Shown: positions 47,001 through 62,509, counted from the first letter of the stretch. The stretch is DNA of 64,000 nucleotides from Paulownia fortunei (GCA_019321725.1 CM033114.1:16782278-16846277), one strand, 5' to 3'. Notes: generated by a model not told the origin, from the letters alone. Numbers and translations are program-made.

Positions 47001-48636
47001 TTGTAAATTATTAAGATTTTTATTTTTTATTTATATGATATTTTTTATACTTATAAATAATTTTTGTATAATTTTTAGATTTTACTTAAATAATATAAAT
47101 TATTGATAAAATTAAGTATTTTTCGTCACTATTATATGAAATAATTATAATATGTATACTAAACATCCCACCTCAAAAGTACGAGTATTGTTCAATAAAT
47201 TTAGAATATGTTTGATAAACAAAAATATTTTAAATAATTCATATATATACATATTATATGGGTTTGATACGAGTTTTAACTAACAAAATTTAAAATAAAA
47301 AGAATTTAAAGAACAACAAGAAACTCATTTAGTGAAATATGCATATATGATCGTCCTTGCTATCAGAGTATTAGTGATTGAATTCCTAGCATTATTTTGC
47401 TCTATTTTATGCAATGAAATGCTTCATTTCATGCACAATCGCATGCAACAAACTTATGGTGTTTTAATGGGTCTTTCATAGCATATCCTTCCATACATAA
47501 TATTTTGCTTTCATTTTCTAACCAAAGCATGCTCTAAGTATTTCGATACAAGCTTCTATTTTTCATGGTTAAATAATATATTTGTTGAAAGAAAATGCAA
47601 ACCCTATGTTGTTCTTGTTGGATATGTATGAGCTCAGTGATATATGGCCAACAGAATTTTAAAACTTTACGAAATACGCAAATTATAATTTTCATATTTT
47701 AAACTTGTGTGTCGTGTTGCTATTGCAATTGGATTGATTATATGTAATTTAATTATAGTATGTAGGATGTTTTAAAAACTTTACCTACAAACTTCCGATT
47801 GAGTGCAGCGGACTTTGAAAAGCTAGTTTGGTTTTATTTTCAATCTCGTTCTCATATTTCCATCATTTTTAGTATTGAAAAATATTTTTAACAGATTTTT
47901 TGTATAGAAATGAAAATATATTTGAATTAATTATGTTTCTATGTTGAATATACATGTTTAAAAATAAAAATATATTTGTTTTATAATTTATTTTCAGGTA
48001 AAATGTTAGTAGTTCTCAAAAATAAATTTCAAAAATAAAAATAAGTTGTATTTGTTGAACATAGATAAAATAAATATATTTTCAAATTTTCAAATAGTAA
48101 AAATAGAAAAAAATACTCTTTGAAATTGAAACCAAACAACCCCAAAATTTAATGAGAGAGAAAATTGAGAGCCGATTTGTTTTTATTTTCAAAGAATATT
48201 TTTTTATTTTTTAGTATTTGAAAATCCAAAAATAGATTTATTTAATTCATTTTCATCAGAAATACAATTTATTTTTATATTCAAAAATTAATTTTTAAAC
48301 CTACTAATATTTCAAGTCTTTTCATGCACTATAAAAATTTATTTTCAAACTAACTAATATTTCAAATCTTTTCATGAAGAAAACGACATAAATCAAATAC
48401 ATTTTTATTTACAAACCTAAGCCAATATAGAAACATAACTAATCAAAAAATATTTTCATTTTTAAATGAAGAATTAGTGACAATATTTTCAATTTAGAAA
48501 ATTCTGAAAATATGAATATGAGTTTGAAAATGAAAAAATGGGCACGAAACGATCCAAATTGTTCTCAACCTTCACCTGTTGAAATCAGGAGTTCTTCAAT
48601 TAAATTACGAACTCATTGAAATAATTTGAATTCCTA
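44021..48636. other. Long AT-rich intergenic stretch up to the assembly gap
   Basis: No protein domain, LTR terminus or tRNA recognised on either strand. Repeated poly-A/T runs, and a CT-rich to C-rich tract at 46105-46144 listed separately. The 47340-47480 part is less AT-rich but carries nothing identifiable. Confidence 0.5.
46105..46144 (-). other. C-rich tract with G-quadruplex potential on the minus strand
   Basis: A run of CCCC/CCCCC blocks separated by single A or ACCA gives, on the minus strand, at least six GGGG-type runs with one- to four-base loops. It is isolated in AT-rich DNA. Confidence 0.8.
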
Positions 48637-48736
48637 NNNNNNNNNNNNNNNNNNNNNNNNNNNNNNNNNNNNNNNNNNNNNNNNNNNNNNNNNNNNNNNN
48701 NNNNNNNNNNNNNNNNNNNNNNNNNNNNNNNNNNNN
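48637..48736. other. Assembly gap of exactly 100 N
   Basis: One hundred N. A round 100 is a common placeholder for a scaffold join of unknown size. The sequence immediately after it restarts inside the third tandem unit (25918). Confidence 0.99.
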
Positions 48737-49619
48737 GTTAAAATCGTAATGTTAAGACCTTAACTTGTTGAGCTTCCTGCAGTTTAATTTCAATCACCCA
48801 AAATAATTATTTTACCAATAAAATTTAATAAAAACTTTTGAGTGCTAGAGCTCTGACTGCACGCTTGTTGAAAAATGTTAACTCTTAAATCAACAGTTAG
48901 TTCTAATATCTTACCAATGTTAATCTCAAAAATCATAGCCAAAGCTCTTATACTACTAAAATTTTGATGCCCTGAATCCAAGTGCACAACAACCAAGCTC
49001 TCGGAAATATCACAAAAGCCGACAAGGCTAACCCAATAATTTTTTGTATAGTCCAAAACTTATACACTTATATAGATCATCTATACCACCAATTATTTTA
49101 ACAATTAAAAACCTATATATTCCATCATCCAAATAAACCTTTTAAATTATCAAAAATCCTATAGACAAATCCTATTCTTTTTCTTTTTTTCGTGTTGCAT
49201 TTTCCTGAAGTTAGCAAATTCCTTTTATTTTGCAACTTTGCCTTTAAAGGAGCAAATTTTCTTTTGGTTGTGTGATTTTCATTAAGTGAACAAAATTTCC
49301 TTATATATACTAGTTTAAATAAATAAAAATCACAAATATTAAATTACCTTCTCTAACTAACTCATTCCCATAGTATACCCCACATCTATCTCCAATTTTT
49401 TGTTAAACTCCCACTTGTTAAATTTAATTTAATACCAAATAATGGGGCCGTACATTACATTATATCCCCATTAAAATAAGTTTCGCTCTCGAAATTTTAG
49501 GACACATACTCTTACTTTGATACTCAAATATTGTGATTTGTTCATTTCATTCGTTCATTAGTTTTACAAGTTGTATCTATGGGTGGGTATCAACCTTTGA
49601 ATCTTAAGTACAAAATGGG
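48737..49619 (-). repeat. Copy 2 of the third tandem LTR-like unit
   Basis: Identical by eye to 25918-26800. The copy starts exactly at this unit's first base. Confidence 0.85.
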
Positions 49620-50899
49620 TATCAACTACATTTATATCATTTCAATACATTCTCAATTTTTAAAATTCATGAACCTCAAATGACTTTCACATTTCCACAA
49701 TCCAATACATCTATAAGCTTTTGACCCGAGTTATAAAATCTCATACACACCAAAATTCAACATGTTTCAATTTATATCACTAGAAAAAGTGAAGAATCAC
49801 TTACTTCAAATATCAACGTGAACCATCCCAACTGATCTTATTTGTGGTAACAAAATCTAAAAGAATATACTAAACGATCAGCCTACTAACTCATTTACTT
49901 GAATCATTTATATTGCAATCTTATAAGCCCCATAATATGAATTTCTAAGGCTCCACCTAATAGAATGCTCAAACAACCAAATGATCAAGTAATTTAAAAG
50001 TCTACCAACTACACCACCATGGTTACTCTTTTAATCTATCCAATTTAAGTCATTCTTCTTTGATTTTTTTTTTTAACCAGATACCCCTTAAAATTTTACA
50101 AACTTAGCACCTGATAATACCTTAACTGCCCTTGTACAACTACATAAGAAAGTGCAAATAACAAATGACATAGGTGTATAATCATCGTGTAAGTTTGGCA
50201 CTGCATACGAATAGCATTTCCCCCATATAAACATGAAGATGAAAACATGTAACTGACCAATAGATTATTGTGTTAAGGAAAACCAATTCAACTAATTCAA
50301 ACTGCTTCCACCGACCAACTATTATAATGAGGGAAATCAATTCAATGGAAACACCAATGCCTATTCAGACAAATGCCGTAAATCAATTGTCCACTGTTTA
50401 GTTTTAATGGTTCAGTTGGATTATCCTCTTTTATTTATTTTTTTTGTTAATCATCCCCTACCTAATGTTTGAAAATGATTTAACAATCAAATAAATGGAG
50501 TATAACAATGAATGCTTTAAGGGCAAAAGACAATAATACCAATTTCTGTAGGCTTTCTTTGTTAGCTATCTTCTCCTCTTTACAGAAACATTTACAGGTT
50601 ACGACTACAAGCCAGTCTAGATATGTTTATTCTAGCTATGAATCCACCACAAATAATAAAAAAGTGTTCCCAATAACTTATTCTTCCCATAAAGACTAGA
50701 AACAGGTCAAGTTGGTTATTGCACCAAAGGTTTGTTTTATGAGAATTTTATTGGTCTCCGCTCAAAATTAGAGATACAGAAAGTTAAGCAAACAAGAAAA
50801 TGTTATGCATAATAATATAATCTGTCACACGGTCAGGAACTAGGAAAAGATAATGTAGAAAAGAAGATAATTTGACAGCTAATCACATATTGGTATTAA
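49620..50899. other. Copy 2 of the non-genic stretch 26801-28080
   Basis: Same content as the first copy; nothing recognised. Confidence 0.4.
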
Positions 50900-51399
50900 T
50901 TGTGCTGGATGTTTGTCTAGAATTTTTGCTTGAAATATCCATTATATTGTTTTCAACTTTGATTTACTCCTTGGTGAATCTTCAACAGGTGGAATCAACC
51001 TCAAAAGAATTTGGGCATATTTCACCAAAGTGAATGGCATATCACAAAGCTTATGTTCTCTAACAGAGAAACATCAGCCCAAGGCAACTCTACTAGGATT
51101 ACCGCACAGATACCTTTCGGTAACTTTCCTGGGGAAAAAAAAGAAAAAGAACCAATGTCTTCGGCCCTTGGTATTGCAGAGCTGCTGGAGAGAGTCCTCT
51201 ACTCCATACACTCAAGAAGCATTCTTTACTGGGGCTGTCGTTAAATTTAGAAGCAAACTCTGTTGACTGTTGGAATGTGACACTTCTTTCCTGAAGAGAA
51301 GATGTGAAACGTGTTAAAAGAGAAGCCGAAAGTGTCATTGAGGTAAGTAGATTGTACCTGCGGGTAAGGGTGACATTGATTCGGATTGAAGTGCGGAAG
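50900..51399 (+). pseudogene. Copy 2 of the left inverted gene-like arm
   Basis: Identical by eye to 28081-28580, including the donor-like GAG|GTAAGTAG. See the first copy for interpretation. Confidence 0.5.
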
Positions 51400-51478
51400 A
51401 AAGCTGGAGGGGACGACCTGCTCGCCATTGCATCAGTTGTGAAGATGACCTTATTTCGGTTTGAAAATGTAACTACCA

Positions 51479-52866
51479 CCGTCACTTTCACAAATCATAT
51501 TTTATATTACATTTCAAAAATTTTAATTTTAATATTATATTATAATTTCAATCTATTATGCTCATTGTAGTTTTTTTATTTCTTACTTATATGGAGGTAT
51601 ATTGTTAGAAAGTTTTAAATCAATGTTAATAATAGATAAAACTTAATAATTAAATGAAGCAAAATAAAAAACAATAAAGGATAATTTAAAGTAAATAGAA
51701 TTAAAAATGTGTACATTTTTTTGTAAGAAAAAATAGAAGAAAAATTAAAAGGATTTTATTTTATATGTATTTAACATTTATGGCAAAAGTCATACCACTT
51801 TAAAACTGACACATTTAAAAATTGTGAAAATTTAGGCATATTTATGACAAAATTCAGGTAACAAAATAACTTAACTGAACAAAATAAATATATAATATAA
51901 AAGATTGAAACAAGAATTAAAATTGAATAAAATCTATCTATATATATATATATATACACGTATATATATAAGCCACTATATTAAGAAAAAAAGTGAACTT
52001 CATATAACATGTATCAATTTGACATTACTCGAGTATTCCTTAAATCATTTGTTAATTTAAACCTCAGGAGATGTGGATTCAAGTAGCTCTAATTTCAAAT
52101 TTTCTGATAAAAATATTTATGTGGTTACTAATAGAATGAAAAAAATGAAAAAGTAATATTTTTTTATAAATCTTCTATATTGCTATTTTTGTTTTTGGTT
52201 CTTTGTAGGAAGGAATGAGAGAGAAAATGAAGTCAGCAAGAGGAGCATGTAAGCAAATTGATAAGAATAACCTTTATTTATTTTTTGAATTAATTACTAA
52301 TTATGAATAATATCATGATATTGTACTTGAATTTGATAAAATGATAATTTAGTTTACTTGAAAGTTTTTTATTAAAATGTGACATTCTATGATTTACTTT
52401 TTAGCATTTTCTCAAGATTAAATTTGAATGTTACATTAACAAAAAATATTGAATATTGTTACAAATAGTTGAAAAAAAATATTTATAACTTTTTAGCGCG
52501 TGAAATTACTCAATTTGATTATGTATAATGCATTTAATGCAAAAAAAAAATCATAAAACCAAGTAGAAAAAAGCTTCACCAACCATCAAAATCAAACAAA
52601 AGGATGACTACTATGATCATAATTTACATAAGAACTCATTTAATTATATTATATATTTTTAAATTATCATTTGATTTAGTTCTTTAAATATTTTTGTTTA
52701 AATTATTCATATCGATCTATACTTACTGAAAATATAATATTTTAAAATATTTTTATTTTTAATTAATTAAGTATTTAATTAATACTTCTTTATTTATAAA
52801 AATACCTTCTAACATTTTAGTTATTAAATAGTATAATTATTTTACAATGTAGGTGCTTCTTACTAG
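51479..52866 (+). mobile_element. Copy 2 of AT-rich repeat C / possible non-autonomous Helitron
   Basis: Identical by eye to 28660-30047, ending CTAG. Confidence 0.4.
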
Positions 52867-55800
52867 TCTATATTATTATAAAAGTGTGAATATTTCTTTC
52901 AATTTTTTATTCGACTAAAATACCATTTTAATATTATTAGTTTTAATGATAGTTATGTAGTTTAATAATTACATAATTGTGGAACAAATAATGCTTAGTT
53001 TTTTAATTAGTCAATGAGATTATAAAATAATTACAATAAGAGAACATCAAGAGTTCAAGTCAAACTCCACTTTCATTTGTTTAATATTTCAAAAACATGT
53101 GTGGAAATTATATATATAAATAATTTACTTTTTGTTTTCTCTTTTGTCAATTTATGTGTTTATCTTTCGATTCAATTATTTTGTTAAATGAATTTTAAAA
53201 AAAAAAAAAATAGTTCAAATTAAAATATCAAAATTTAATTGTATTTAGAATTAATTAATAAATATAAACTAAGATATAAAAATTATTTATAAAATTTGTA
53301 TAAAATTTATAAATTTGTAAAAATTAAAATTTGACATTGTGGCATGGTTCGATAAACCAAAATAAAACACCAAAATTAAATTGAATATTATTTTTTTATG
53401 AAAATAACAATCAAATATTAAATTTAAATTTTTTGTTCGACTTTGATAAATACCAAATTTTCAGTTTTGATTTAATTCTATTGGTTTATCAAATTGTTTT
53501 CACCCCTATAAAAAAATTATATTGAATTAGAATAGAAAAAGATATAATACACTATATAAAAATTATTTTATTATAAAATATGTCTATTTGAATAAACTAA
53601 ACATACCTTACAGTATCCAGTCTAATCAAATTCATTAAAATTAATATGGAAATAACATTTATTTTTTTATATCAATTGCAAGGCACATTTCATTATTGCA
53701 TTTATAATTTTGGTTATTCCAATTCTTGAAAAATAAATAAAGCAAAACTTATATATTAAAATGTATTCATGACTAAAATTTGATCTTTTTCGAATCATAA
53801 AATTAAATTTATAAAACCTCCTGAACTATGAGGCTAAAAGTATATTTTCATGTGTTTGAAAGATACGAAAATAATTATATTAGTTAATGAGATATTTGAT
53901 TCCTTTGACATATATTTTCTTAAGCCACCCAAATCTGAATTTTATATTATATTTATCAATTTGCTAATTTCTTCTAAAAACTTGTGAAAAAATTATATTT
54001 ATAAGAAATTCACCTTTTGTTTTATCTCTTGACAATTTTCAATTTTATGATTTTGTTAAAAAATAATTTTGCTAAAAAATAAAAAATAAATAAATAGCAA
54101 AAGATAATTGTATTTTGAATGTATTATTTTTAGTTTGGTAAGTTAAAATTAAGAAAAAAGTATAAGATTAATTAATAAATATAAAATAAGATATAACAAC
54201 TATTATAAAATTTATAAAAATTAAAATTCAATATTTTATACGATTTGATGAATTAAAATCAAAAATCAAAAATCAAACCGAATATCAATTTTGTATGAAA
54301 ATATACCTCACTATATCCAGTTTAATTAGATTCATTAAAATTAATGTAAAAATAACATTTATTTTTTTATATCAATTAAAAAGCACAATCCACTATCATA
54401 TTTATAATTTTTGTTATTCTACTTTCTGAAGAAAAAAAAAGAATACAACAAAATTTAAAGTGTATACATGACTAAAATTTATTTTTTTTGAACCATGAGA
54501 CTATACGAAAATAATTATATTAATTGATGGAGTATTTGATTCCTTTAATTTTATTTTCTCAAACCATCCACATCTAAATTTTATATCATATTTACCAAAT
54601 ATGATACCATATTCCAAAAACGATGTTAACCCTTATATTTTACATATTTTATGTACAAAATTCAAAATCTATTTTAATCATTTGACTTATCTTTTGTCGT
54701 CACAATCATAGTAGCCCGATTGCAATTACATCTGATATTTGAGTTAGTAAATTTTTTTGACTTTTGAAATTTATATTAAATCACTACTGGAATCACTTCA
54801 TAAAAAATAGATCTTTTTGGTTGATCATTTAATCTAATAAATTTTATTTATACTATTTTATTGTCATTTCGAACATTATAGTTTTTATTGGTTTTCTCTT
54901 CCTACTTTTCTTCCAAACATTATTTTTCTTTTTCGGATATGAAAACATGTTTGTTACTTGTATTTTTTGGGAATTGTATTTTTTTCCAGAATACAAAATT
55001 ATTTATTACCATAGTTAGATGATATTATATCCTATATTGTCATTAATTACAACACAATAACATTTACTATATATTTATAATTAAAAATGTCTCTCATTAA
55101 CCATAATAAAATAATATTGACAATATATCTACCATTGATATAATATCTTTCAAAATACATCATATCATTTGTCCCAACAAAATATACACATTTTTTCTTC
55201 TATACGCGTTCTACAAACTTACTTTTCAAAATATATTCTTCGATAATACTCTCCTCAAAATAAATGAAAATAAAACCAAGCAAAGCTTAAAATTTTTCAG
55301 GTGAATAAAATATGACAAAAATAAGTTATATAAACATTCATTCTATATCACCACATTTCAACATAAATATTTTAAAATATATATTACATTAAATAAAAAA
55401 TAATTTTGTACTACATTTACTTGTGTATTTTTTTATCTTTTTATATATTATTCTACTGAACCAATTATAAAATTAATAAAATTGGAACATTTTTAAAAGT
55501 ACATGTAACGGCTAAAATGAAATTAACAATAAATTTTTTTAAAGTAATCTAATAAAGATAAAATCTTATTATGTTTATATATTATTATAGTATTACAAAG
55601 TTATATATAGCATATTTTGATATCAATTTCTTCTTTATTTTCATTTTTTAACAAAATCTAATTGTATTTTAAAATTATTATTTTTAGTTTGGTAAGTTAA
55701 AAGTAAGAAAAAAAATAGTAAAAAACTAATTAATATATAAAATTAGATAAAAAATTATTTATAAAATTTGTAAAAATTAAATTCGATATTTAGTACAGTT

Positions 55801-56458
55801 CGATAAATTAGAATAAAAAATTAAAATCAAACTGAATATTGATTTTTTATAAAAAATTAAATATCAAATTAAAATTTTTTTATCGACATGGTACATACAG
55901 AATTTTCAGTTTTGGATTACCAACTTTTTTTAATTTCTAAAGAACAAGTGTCGCCTATAAATAATGAGTTGAAAGAGAATTCATTGCTTTGTTTTATTGT
56001 CAACTGCAAAAAAAAATTATAATACTTTAATTTATATTCTTTTAAAATACTTAATTTTTTCTTTTTAAAAATTAAAAGTATTATCATTTATATACACTAA
56101 CTGCATGATTTTGAAGTTATTGATATTCATAAATATGTCAATCTTAAAAAATAAAACATAATCAACCATCAAATAAAATTTTAAGTTTGCTTATTGGAGT
56201 GGTGATATTGTTAGTTCTACGTGCACTTTTACTGTCAAATATTTAGTTGAGTTGTTTAAAATTTATCATAGAGTCAATAAAGGTGTACACAACAAATGTG
56301 AGGGTTATTGGAATATATAGCAATGTCTAAAACTTTCAGAAGAAAATTAGAAATCTCAGTTGAATACAAGTTGTCGAAATTTTGAAAAATCTGATTTTTT
56401 TTTTAAGAACATAGAAAAAAAACATTAGTTTATATGATCTTCCAAACATTCCTATTGA

Positions 56459-57740
56459 TATAGATAATATGGACAATAATTTTTCAAGAGAGATGTAAAA
56501 TAAAATGTCAAAAGAAATACCTCTAGAAAATTATAAAGCACAACTAAAATTGAATCATCAACAACATAAAGTTTTTCTAATAATATTATATTGCATACAA
56601 ATGGGCAAAAGGTTTTTTTATTGATGGACAATGTGTAATACGAAAAAAAAAATTATACCATACATTGTTAGTTCATTACTTTGCTTAGACATAATTCACT
56701 GTTTGATTCAATTGTATTTATTGGTATTTTAAAGTCAGAATGTATTGTTTTACCCCTAACATTATTGCGAAAACAACTCCAAACAGGTTAAAGAGCTATT
56801 ACATAAACCATAATTATTTTTATAGGATGAAATGACAAAATAATAACTATAAAAAATGTTAATAAATTATTGAAAGATGTAATGAAAATTGATGAGGATT
56901 TTGGTAGAAAAGTAGTAGTGTTTTGTGAAGATTTTCGACAAGTATTACTAATTGTTTATAAAACAACAATCTATCAAACTATTTTTACAAGTTTAATGAA
57001 ATAATATTTGTTGCCCAAAATGAAAAAAAAAATACTTTATCAATGAACATGAGTTGAGAAATGATACAAACTTCAGTGAGTTTTTTACTTAAAGTTGAAA
57101 AAGGTGAGAAACCAAATAATACTAAAAGAAACATCAAGATTCCAGAATATATGATTATTGAGTATGACAATGAAAAAAACTCAATATTATGACTTATTAG
57201 GGCCATTTTTCCTAACTTAAATAAGAATGTTCATTCAACACATTACATAACAAGTCAAGTATCGAAAAGCAAGAACATTTAACAGTTTTTATGAAGTCAT
57301 TGATGACATAAATTACTATTATAAAAAGAACATTTTGAACCCTTTAATCCAAATCACTTGCATTCTCCATAAATTTGTGTTGAAAAAAAAATATCCAATA
57401 ATTTTTTTGAGGAATCTAAACCCATAAAATGGATTAAATAATGGTATAAGAATGGTATGCAGGACCTTAAGAATAACGTGATTGATGGGGAGATTGTGTT
57501 TGAGCAACATATTGGAAAGTTTGTCTTTATACCTAAAATGCTATTTTTGTCAACTGAAAATGAAGATTATCTATTTCAATTTAGACGTGAATAATTCTAT
57601 ATGAAATTTTGCTTTATAATGACAATAAAAAAAACTAAAGGATAAACAATTTCAAATGTTGGTGTCTATTTGTCTAATTCAGTGTCTTCTCAATGCCAAT
57701 TATATATTGTTCTCTCTAGAGGAACTTGAATATCTATAAC
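56459..57740 (+). pseudogene. Copy 2 of the Helitron PIF1-like helicase relic
   Basis: Same decayed helicase motifs as 33640-34920. It has one extra T near 57083, just inside the FSEF block, and about 25 substitutions at 57231-57482. Neither copy is open. Confidence 0.8.
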
Positions 57741-58540
57741 CAATAGTTAATTAAATAACACACCTCAAATGTAAGAAAAATACGTTGAATAAAAATATTG
57801 TGTATAGACAAATTTTGAATGTAAGTACATATATTTTTTCCTTAATTAATACATTATATATTACTAGTAGTAACTAATATTTTATTTTTATTAGGAAAAA
57901 ATAAAATTGAAAAATGATTTATTGTAGCACAAAATTATGATACGAAACAATCATGCAATGTGAAGAAAATTGTAACATACAAATAATTAAAGAAAAAGTA
58001 ATTTGATTTCTTATAATGATCATATTCAATTAAAATAATTTAATAATATTATGTATATATCGTATGTACACCGAATAATATGTAAAAACTGACACATAAT
58101 TTCATAGATACTTAAATATTGAATATGTATTTTACTTAATTTTTAATCATGGATCCTAATCATTTCAATTAGTTCCACATGTATTCATCATTAAGAAGAA
58201 ATATAACTAAACTATAATTTTATTTATGTTCGTAAAATGGATATTTTTTAATATTAATTATCTATCTTGCTTAACATTTATATTTTTTCAATTTGTCAAA
58301 TTTCTTCAATTTCTATAGAACAAATATCAGCTACAGAGTATAAATTGGAAGAGAGTCTCTTGTTTTGTTGTAATATCATATCGATCAATAATTAGTTTAT
58401 AAAATATTTTGAAATATCTTATTTTTTATTGATTATATTTTATTTAATATTTTATAATTTATGAAATATCTTATAATATCTTAATTCTACTCAAATAAGT
58501 TATTAAATAATACAATTAATTTATTAGAATCATATAAATC

Positions 58541-58567
58541 ACGTGCAACGTACGTATTACTTACTAA
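58541..58567 (+). other. Copy 2 of the Helitron 3' terminus
   Basis: Same hairpin and CTAA as 35721-35747. Confidence 0.6.
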
Positions 58568-58938
58568 TATAAAGAAAATATATGTATTTCTTTTTTAATC
58601 TTTAACTTCAAAAGGACTAGAGGAATCAATCTTGTGTAGTTTTCATTCATGAATGGGTGTAAATGCTCATGGTATTCCATTTATATATCTGTATCTAAAC
58701 ATTACCATCAACACCCAAGAACTTGGATTTTGGTTCCTCAAAAATGATGGTATATATGTGTGTGCAATATTTAAGCAGAAGTACTTCCAAATGAAAATCC
58801 TTTTAACATGAAAACTACTGCAGATCATAGGTCATGTTTTTCTCAAGGAAATAGATTCCTTAACAGTAAAGTAAATGAATAACTTTCAGCTTGATAAGAT
58901 CATAGTTCTGTCTTCTCATCCAAAAAGATCATTTTTAA

Positions 58939-59406
58939 CACCCCAATTCAAACCAATGTCACCCTTACCAGCACCAATCTGCTTACCTGACACTTTCAGC
59001 TTCTCTTTGAACACGTTGATTCAGTTCACAGTGCGCTTTCACATCTTCTCTCTGTGAAAGAAGTGTCACATTACAACAGTCAACAGAGTTTGCTTCTAAA
59101 TTTGAAAACGGCCCAGCAGCTGTGCAAGAGCAAGGGCCGAAGCCACTGGTTCTATTTTGTTTTTTTGTTTTTTTTTTTTTTTTTCTCTCAAGTAAGGTAC
59201 CAAAAGATATCTTTGTGGTACTCCTAGCGGAGTTGCCTTGGGCTGATGTTTCTCAGTTGGAGAACATTAGCTTTCTGACATGCCAGTCACTTTGGTGAAA
59301 TATGCCCAATGCCCACCTGTTGAAGATTCCCCAAGGAGTAAATCAAAGACGAAAACAATATAATGGATATTTCAAGCAATTCTAGACAAACATCCAGCAC
59401 AATCAA
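58939..59406 (-). pseudogene. Copy 2 of the right inverted gene-like arm
   Basis: Matches 36119-36586 except one G-to-T change in the T-rich run (59174). Confidence 0.5.
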
Positions 59407-60660
59407 TACAACTATGATAGGCATATGAAAAGAACAAATATCCAACAGCATTAAAGGCTGCATGGAAACACATATGCCATGGCCCTCTCAGTGTCGAATG
59501 CAAAAGGACAATTAAATATAGAAGAGAAGACAGCATCACAGGCACATTAATACGTCAGACACTATCCATCTGCTATTAGACATCTAGCCAGTCCTATTAA
59601 AGGACTCAACAAGGTAGAACCTTTAAGGTCATATGAGCTGAAAATGATTGAAAGTCGAAAACAAATTATCCCTGACTATGCTAAACAAGATAGAATCTAT
59701 GACTGACATTTGAACAAAATGGGAATATATCCACAATAGGCAACATATAAATGGACTGCAGATACATATTAAATGTCCATTTGAAACTCCAAGAAACGAA
59801 CAGTGAAGCAAGCAGCAAAATAGTGCATCCTCTCATACCGTCATCACTAAACCAAAGCATTCCGATATAAGAAATAATGGATAAGATCATAGGTTTAAGT
59901 TTATGTATGTTCATAGCATCTAAGGTCATCCTTCAAGTCATGCTTGTAATCATATCCATCAAATTATCTTGGTTGATTATTTGATTTATGCTGTACTAAG
60001 GTTATAGGTTGAAGGTTTTATCTCTAACAAGTTAGTTCAAAGGAGAAATGATACTCCATATATGATGCAGCTAAGACAAAGGCAACAGCTCAAACTTTAA
60101 GAATATTTATCTTTTTATTTCTTTCTGTTCCATTAAATCCCCGTCTTTGATCAAGAAATGAACACAAATAAAGGAGAAAGGACTTCCCCTCTTTCAATTA
60201 TTTAGAAATCAGAATCATTTTCTAAGATATCTTGACAATGTTTTTATTGATCATGATTCTTTCAAATTCATCAAATGTATGCTTAATCAGATAATCAAAG
60301 AAATAGAGCTTGGCAAAAGGTTCACAGCCAATTTTCCAGTTTTTATTCGTCATAGCTATGAGTTTCTCAATAGCTTCTTAATCTTCAAGCTTTTGAAATA
60401 TCCACACTTGCTTATGTTCTACCACGTTTTAACATTAAATATTCTTCCACAAACTGCGGACAGTAGCAGAGGAAGCCAACTTCGCCTGGATAATCTAATT
60501 TCTATTGATAATCTTATTCAACTCTTAATTCAAGAGAACAGAAAGCCAGTACCTGCTTAAAGAACCAGTGAACACATTGCTTGCCCTATGGACATATACA
60601 GGACAAATAATCCATATTTTTCTCCTCATTTTCACATGACTGACAGACATGTTATTTGGC
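59407..60660. other. Copy 2 of the PPR 3' flank
   Basis: Same as 36587-37840; no gene recognised. Confidence 0.4.
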
Positions 60661-62494
60661 TCAAAAAATTTGTTTTGAACTACTTGGAGCCAACTTTTGA
60701 ATAATTTTAGAAAGAGTAGGATTGTGTTCCATCGTCCCGAGTAAATCAAGCAGCAAGGCAAACGTAGATGAATTTGGGGAGAATCCTCTAGCACCCATTT
60801 CGTCGAGAAACTTTGCTGCATCATCATATTCGCCCCTTATCAGAATAACTTGAACAATTGCATTGTAGGTAACCCCATCAGGCAACAAACTTGCCTGTTC
60901 CATCTTCAAAAGAAGATCTTTAGCTTCCTCCAGTAGCCCATTTTCACAACATCCTTTTATCAGGATACTGTAGTTCACCACATCGGGTTCCAATCCTTTA
61001 GAAGGGACATCATTGAAAATAGGTCGAGCTATATTAAGTTTTTTAGCTCTACCGAATCCATCCATGACGATATTGTAGTAAGAAATATGAAGCTGTTCTC
61101 CTTTGTGCTCCAATGCATCCAACAACAACAATACTCGTTCAGCATGCCTGTTCCTACACTGCCCATCCAACAAGTTACAGTAAGTATAGAAGTCTGGTTT
61201 AGCCCAGCAGCTTGTAACTCATCAAAAAGCTCTAGTGCAGCAGAACATCTGCCCCCACGAAACAGCACCTGTAACAGAGAGTTATAAGTAACCACACTGG
61301 GCTTCAACCCTTTACGGGGCATCTCGCGAAAGAGATGCAGGGCACTGTCTATCATCATCCTCTTTGCAATATCCATTGATTAAAATGTTATAGCTGTGAA
61401 TATTGGGAGCAATATTCATGCCAGCCATAGAATCAAAAAACTTCCTAGCTTTATCTACTCGGCCTTGCAAACAATATCCATCCATCAATGTACTGTACAA
61501 GACCACATTAGGAACCACATTTTTCTGAGTCATGATGTGGAGTACATCCTCCACTTCATCCACCAACCCTTCCTTACATAAAGCTTCGATCAAGTTATTG
61601 AATGTCAGAATATTAGGATAAATTTTGCAATCTAACATCTCCTTTAACAACATTTTAACTTCTCTCCATCGACTCAAATTAAGTAAGCCACAAATCAAAG
61701 CATTGTAAGTGATAACATCAGGTGTGATGCCTTTTTCATACATTTCATTGAAAAGCTTCACAACAGAGTCTATCATTTTATCCTTACATAAACCGTCAAT
61801 AACCATGTTATATGCATGGATGTCAGGCCTACAACTCCCTTTTTCCATTACTCTGAGCAGTTCAAACCAGCCTTGCAGAGTCCGTCAATCACAGTACCAT
61901 AAGCAACGACATTTAGCTCACACAGCCCTTCTCTTACTATCTTCCTAAACAATTGTTGCGCCTCAGTAATCCTGTTTTCTCGAAACAAACCCTTCAATAA
62001 GGTGCCAAAAGTGATTGCATCTGGAACACAACCACGCTTGAAGAACCAACCCAGAATGGAAAACCCAAAATTAACCCGATTGGAGAGGCAATAACTGGTA
62101 ATAGCAATATTCATAGTATATTCATTAACTGAAATTCCCAAATTGCAGATATCTTTGAAAAGGCAAATGGCTGCTGCATACTCTTTCAGACGCGAAAGCA
62201 ATTGATTAAATTGTTTCAACAAGGAAAAGACCTCATTCTCGTCATGTTCCCCTACAAACTAAGAGCATCATTCAACCCATTAATATTTCCCAGTTCAAGA
62301 TTGATTTTCTCACGGGAATTGCATTTTGGAACAGATTTTGCACCCAAATAACGAAGGATGGAAAGAAAAGGAAGTGGGCTTCGACAGAAAAAATGGAAAT
62401 TACCTGATTCATGAAGATTCGGAGAAGAAATCAGAAATGTCCCAAGTTTCAAGCCCTTTCTCTTCATCTTACACAGTAAACAGAAATGACACAA
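60661..62494 (-). pseudogene. Copy 2 of the Rf-like PPR pseudogene
   Basis: Appears identical to 37841-39674, including the premature TAG (62254-62252) and all four frame changes (near 62220, 61860, 61360 and 61190). Shared lesions mean the breaks predate the separation of the two copies, or both were corrected with the same reads, or both are the same locus. Role and repeats are as for the first copy. It should not be counted as a second gene until the duplication is confirmed. Confidence 0.85.
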
Positions 62495-62509
62495 GAACTC
62501 AAGGCTAAA

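Larger units (their letters stand above)
52867..58567 (+). mobile_element. Copy 2 of the Helitron-like element
   Basis: Corresponds to 30048-35747, with the same TC start and hairpin-CTAA end. All three difference tracts between the long copies lie inside this element. Confidence 0.6.
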